Shown: positions 62,031 through 64,000 of the stretch, in pieces
How positions within the stretch are numbered: the stretch's first letter is position 1
Layout: the number at the start of each line of letters is the position of its first letter
DNA from: an uncultured Hyphomicrobiales bacterium
GTDB taxonomy: Bacteria > Pseudomonadota > Alphaproteobacteria > Rhizobiales > Ancalomicrobiaceae
Length of the DNA: 64,000 nucleotides
Direction of reading: 5' to 3'
Assembly (NCBI GenBank): GCA_903930435.1
Contig: CAIYYN010000013.1
Location: 1 to 64,000, forward strand
Program-made: the position numbers and the translations under genes
The notes under the pieces: generated by a model
Told to the model about the DNA's origin: nothing
Database searches by the model: none
Seen by the model: only the letters and a program-made list of their open reading frames with translations

Positions 62031-64000
62031 TGACCATTCCGCTTATTGACCGCCGCGACGTGCATAAGCTCCTCGGTGGAGGCATTGTTATTCTGTTTGG
62101 GCTTAATTCGTCGGCACCTTCTGCTGCTGCAGAGCGACCAGCGTATCCAACAGACTTCAACGCGTATCTGAAGATTGGCGACACTGGGCGGGTCACCGTT
62201 TTTTCGGGCAAGATCGAAATGGGACAGGGGGTGATGACATCATTGGCTCAGATGGCAGCGGAGGAACTGGGTGCAGATCTTTCCTCGATCGACATGGTGC
62301 TGGGTGACACCGAAACATGTCCTTGGGATATGGGGACATTCGGATCGATGTCGACGCGCGTATTCGGGCCGGCATTGCGCGCGGCAGCCGCAAAAGCGCG
62401 AGTGGTGTTGACCAGTATCGCTGCAAAGACGCTCGGCGTCTCGGCGGACAAACTTTCGATCGAAGCCAGTACAGTTTCAGTCATCGGCGACGCGAGCCGG
62501 CAAATCAGTTTTGCGGACTTGTCCAAGCGTGTAAAGACCGCGCAAGCGATCGACGAAGCGGCTACACTCCATTCCGCTGCCAACTTTACGGTGATTGGCA
62601 GCTCGCCAAAGCGACTGGATGGCGTGGAGAAGGTTACAGGCGCCGCGAAATATGCCGCCGATATGCGGCTTCCAAATATGCTGTATGCACGAATTCTGCG
62701 CCCTCCCATGCATGGCGCAAGCCTGACCCAGGTTGATACCGCTGCGGCTGAGCAACTGCCGGGCGTTCGGGTAGTCAAGCGGGGAGACCTGATTGCCGTG
62801 TTGCATGCTGAGCCTGACGCGGCAGTTGCCGCCTTGGCGCAAATCCACGCTGACTGGAAGCTCCCGGATGCAACTCTGAACCCCAACACTATATTCGACC
62901 ATATTTTGGCGGATGCCGGAGATCAGAAGACGGTATCGTCCAAGGGCAGTCTTGCCACTGCGTCCTCAGTACAACCGTTTGAGACTATCTTTCACAAGGG
63001 ATACGTGGCCCATGCCCCAATGGAGCCGCATGCAGCCTTGGCGGACGTCAGGGCTACCAGTGCCACGATTTGGGCTTCGACCCAAACACCGTTTCCGACC
63101 CGTGATCGTATAGCCAAGGCGCTCGGCTTCGACCCGAAGTCGGTCCGGGTCATCACGCCGTTCGTCGGCGGTGGCTTCGGCGGAAAGAGTGCCGGCGGTC
63201 AGGCTTTGGAGGCAGCAAGTCTGTCACAACTGGTCAGTAAGCCTGTCCTGGTCGAATGGACCCGCGCCGAGGAATTCTTCCTTGATACGTTTGACCCGGC
63301 GTCCGTCGTCAAGATCCGCTCTGCGCTGGACAAAGACGGCAACATAACGAGTTGGGATTATTCGGTCTTCGCCGCTGGAGAGCGTGGTGCGAACACGTTT
63401 TACAATATACCCAACGTGCGGATCCTCTCGGCTGGCGGAACATCTTACAGTGGTGCGTCTGGGACCGCTGGTCTCCATCCATTTGCAGTGGGGCCGTGGC
63501 GTGGTCCGGGCGCAAATATGAACGTGTTTGCTACGGAATCCCAGATCGATATCATGGCGAAGGCTGCCGGTGCGGATCCACTCGCCTTTCGGCTTCGGCA
63601 TATCCAGGATCCGCGGATGCGCTCCGTGCTGCTGGCTGCTGCGAAGGCCTTCGGCTGGCAGGAGGCGATCGGCCCAAGCGGCAGAGGCTACGGCATCGCC
63701 TGCAGTAGCGATGCAGGCAGCTGCGTGGCAACCATGGCCGAGGTGAAGGTCGACAAATCTACCGGCAAGGTGACTGTTCTCAGGATGGTGTGCGCGCAGG
63801 ACATGGGAGTAATCGTCAATCCCATAGGCGCGACGATGCAAATCGAAGGTGGACTGACGATGGGGCAGGGGTACGCCCTGACCGAGGAGCTTCGTTTCCA
63901 GGGTGGAGAAATCCTCGACCAGAACTTTGACACTTATTACCTGCCGCGTTTCAGCAGCACGCCGCATATTCAGGTGGTCCTGGTCAAAAATGACGACATT
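62030..64000 (+). CDS. iorB: Molybdopterin-binding large subunit of molybdenum hydroxylase (IorB type), 3' end outside window
   Basis: Open from ATG 62030 to the window edge: 657 codons, against about 730-750 expected. A Tat-like N-terminus ('DRRDVHKLLGGGIVILFGLNSS') suggests periplasmic export with IorA. 'FSGKIEMGQGVMTSLAQMAAEELG', 'YAADMRLPNMLYARILRPPMHGA', 'HKGYVAHAPMEPHAALADV', 'TPFVGGGFGGKS' and 'AVGPWRGPGANMNVFATESQIDIMA' are molybdopterin-binding family motifs. It oxidises an N-heterocycle or aldehyde; the substrate cannot be told. An accessory XdhC-type gene may follow beyond 64000. Confidence 0.92.
   Translation, partial: MTIPLIDRRDVHKLLGGGIVILFGLNSSAPSAAAERPAYPTDFNAYLKIGDTGRVTVFSGKIEMGQGVMTSLAQMAAEELGADLSSIDMVLGDTETCPWDMGTFGSMSTRVFGPALRAAAAKARVVLTSIAAKTLGVSADKLSIEASTVSVIGDASRQISFADLSKRVKTAQAIDEAATLHSAANFTVIGSSPKRLDGVEKVTGAAKYAADMRLPNMLYARILRPPMHGASLTQVDTAAAEQLPGVRVVKRGDLIAVLHAEPDAAVAALAQIHADWKLPDATLNPNTIFDHILADAGDQKTVSSKGSLATASSVQPFETIFHKGYVAHAPMEPHAALADVRATSATIWASTQTPFPTRDRIAKALGFDPKSVRVITPFVGGGFGGKSAGGQALEAASLSQLVSKPVLVEWTRAEEFFLDTFDPASVVKIRSALDKDGNITSWDYSVFAAGERGANTFYNIPNVRILSAGGTSYSGASGTAGLHPFAVGPWRGPGANMNVFATESQIDIMAKAAGADPLAFRLRHIQDPRMRSVLLAAAKAFGWQEAIGPSGRGYGIACSSDAGSCVATMAEVKVDKSTGKVTVLRMVCAQDMGVIVNPIGATMQIEGGLTMGQGYALTEELRFQGGEILDQNFDTYYLPRFSSTPHIQVVLVKNDDI

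Noticed and set aside
1-64000. CRISPR arrays, tRNA, rRNA, riboswitches, replication origin
   Set aside because: No regularly spaced direct repeats, cloverleaf or rRNA sequence, known riboswitch core or iteron cluster was recognised by eye.

Overview
The window looks like an accessory, stress-oriented stretch of an alphaproteobacterial chromosome or large plasmid, most likely order Hyphomicrobiales (Rhizobiales). The evidence is a GC-rich, GTG-tolerant coding style, an HWE-family sensor kinase, DUF992, PRC-barrel and BON proteins typical of that group, and a bifunctional NAD(P)H-hydrate repair enzyme. No rRNA, tRNA or CRISPR array was seen. The species cannot be named from the sequence alone.

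Layout: 1-141 is the tail of an IS3-family element. 160-3371 holds a PAS/HWE sensor kinase (minus), a DUF992 secreted protein (minus), a slipin and a small lipoyl-like protein. 3920-11645 is a single-strand acid-resistance and proton-motive cluster: gadB, gadC, a Tat-signal glutaminase, aspD and aspT. 11949-16425 has a small membrane protein, a copper P-type ATPase and small or doubtful genes. 16681-24373 is a patchwork of envelope/stress genes (PRC-barrel, glycine-rich stress protein, BON, CbpM, a CDF transporter). It includes three broken genes: a dnaJ 5' remnant, a truncated cheB-cheR, and wrbA with an early stop.

24452-32259 is a pyruvate:ferredoxin oxidoreductase operon (MFS transporter, NAD(P)H/FeS oxidoreductase, nifJ, DHOD-like protein). 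It converges on a pta-ackA operon, so pyruvate to acetyl-CoA to acetyl-phosphate to ATP is encoded in one place. An oleate hydratase gene diverges from pta. 36951-43167 is a minus-strand operon nnr-adh-mscS-mgtA. 43544-47913 is an RND efflux pair. 48145 is a second glycine-rich stress protein. 49072-54087 is a yhiI-rbbA-yhhJ ABC exporter operon. 54492-56025 holds a second BON protein and a VIT-family transporter. 56255-61108 is a nodT-macA-macB exporter operon (minus). 61554-64000 is an iorAB-type molybdenum hydroxylase, cut by the window end.

The most striking feature is not a gene. A conserved motif of about 20 bp, approximately GTAGWTTCCGANNCTNNCGC, lies upstream of some 18 separate transcription units and in each case points at the gene. 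It resembles FixJ-type response-regulator sites as I recall them. It would unite acid resistance, PFOR/acetate energy metabolism, metal ATPases, envelope and chaperone genes and exporters into one regulon, probably for microaerobic or energy-limited stress. No DNA-binding regulator gene for it was recognised in the 64 kb, so the regulator is presumably encoded elsewhere.
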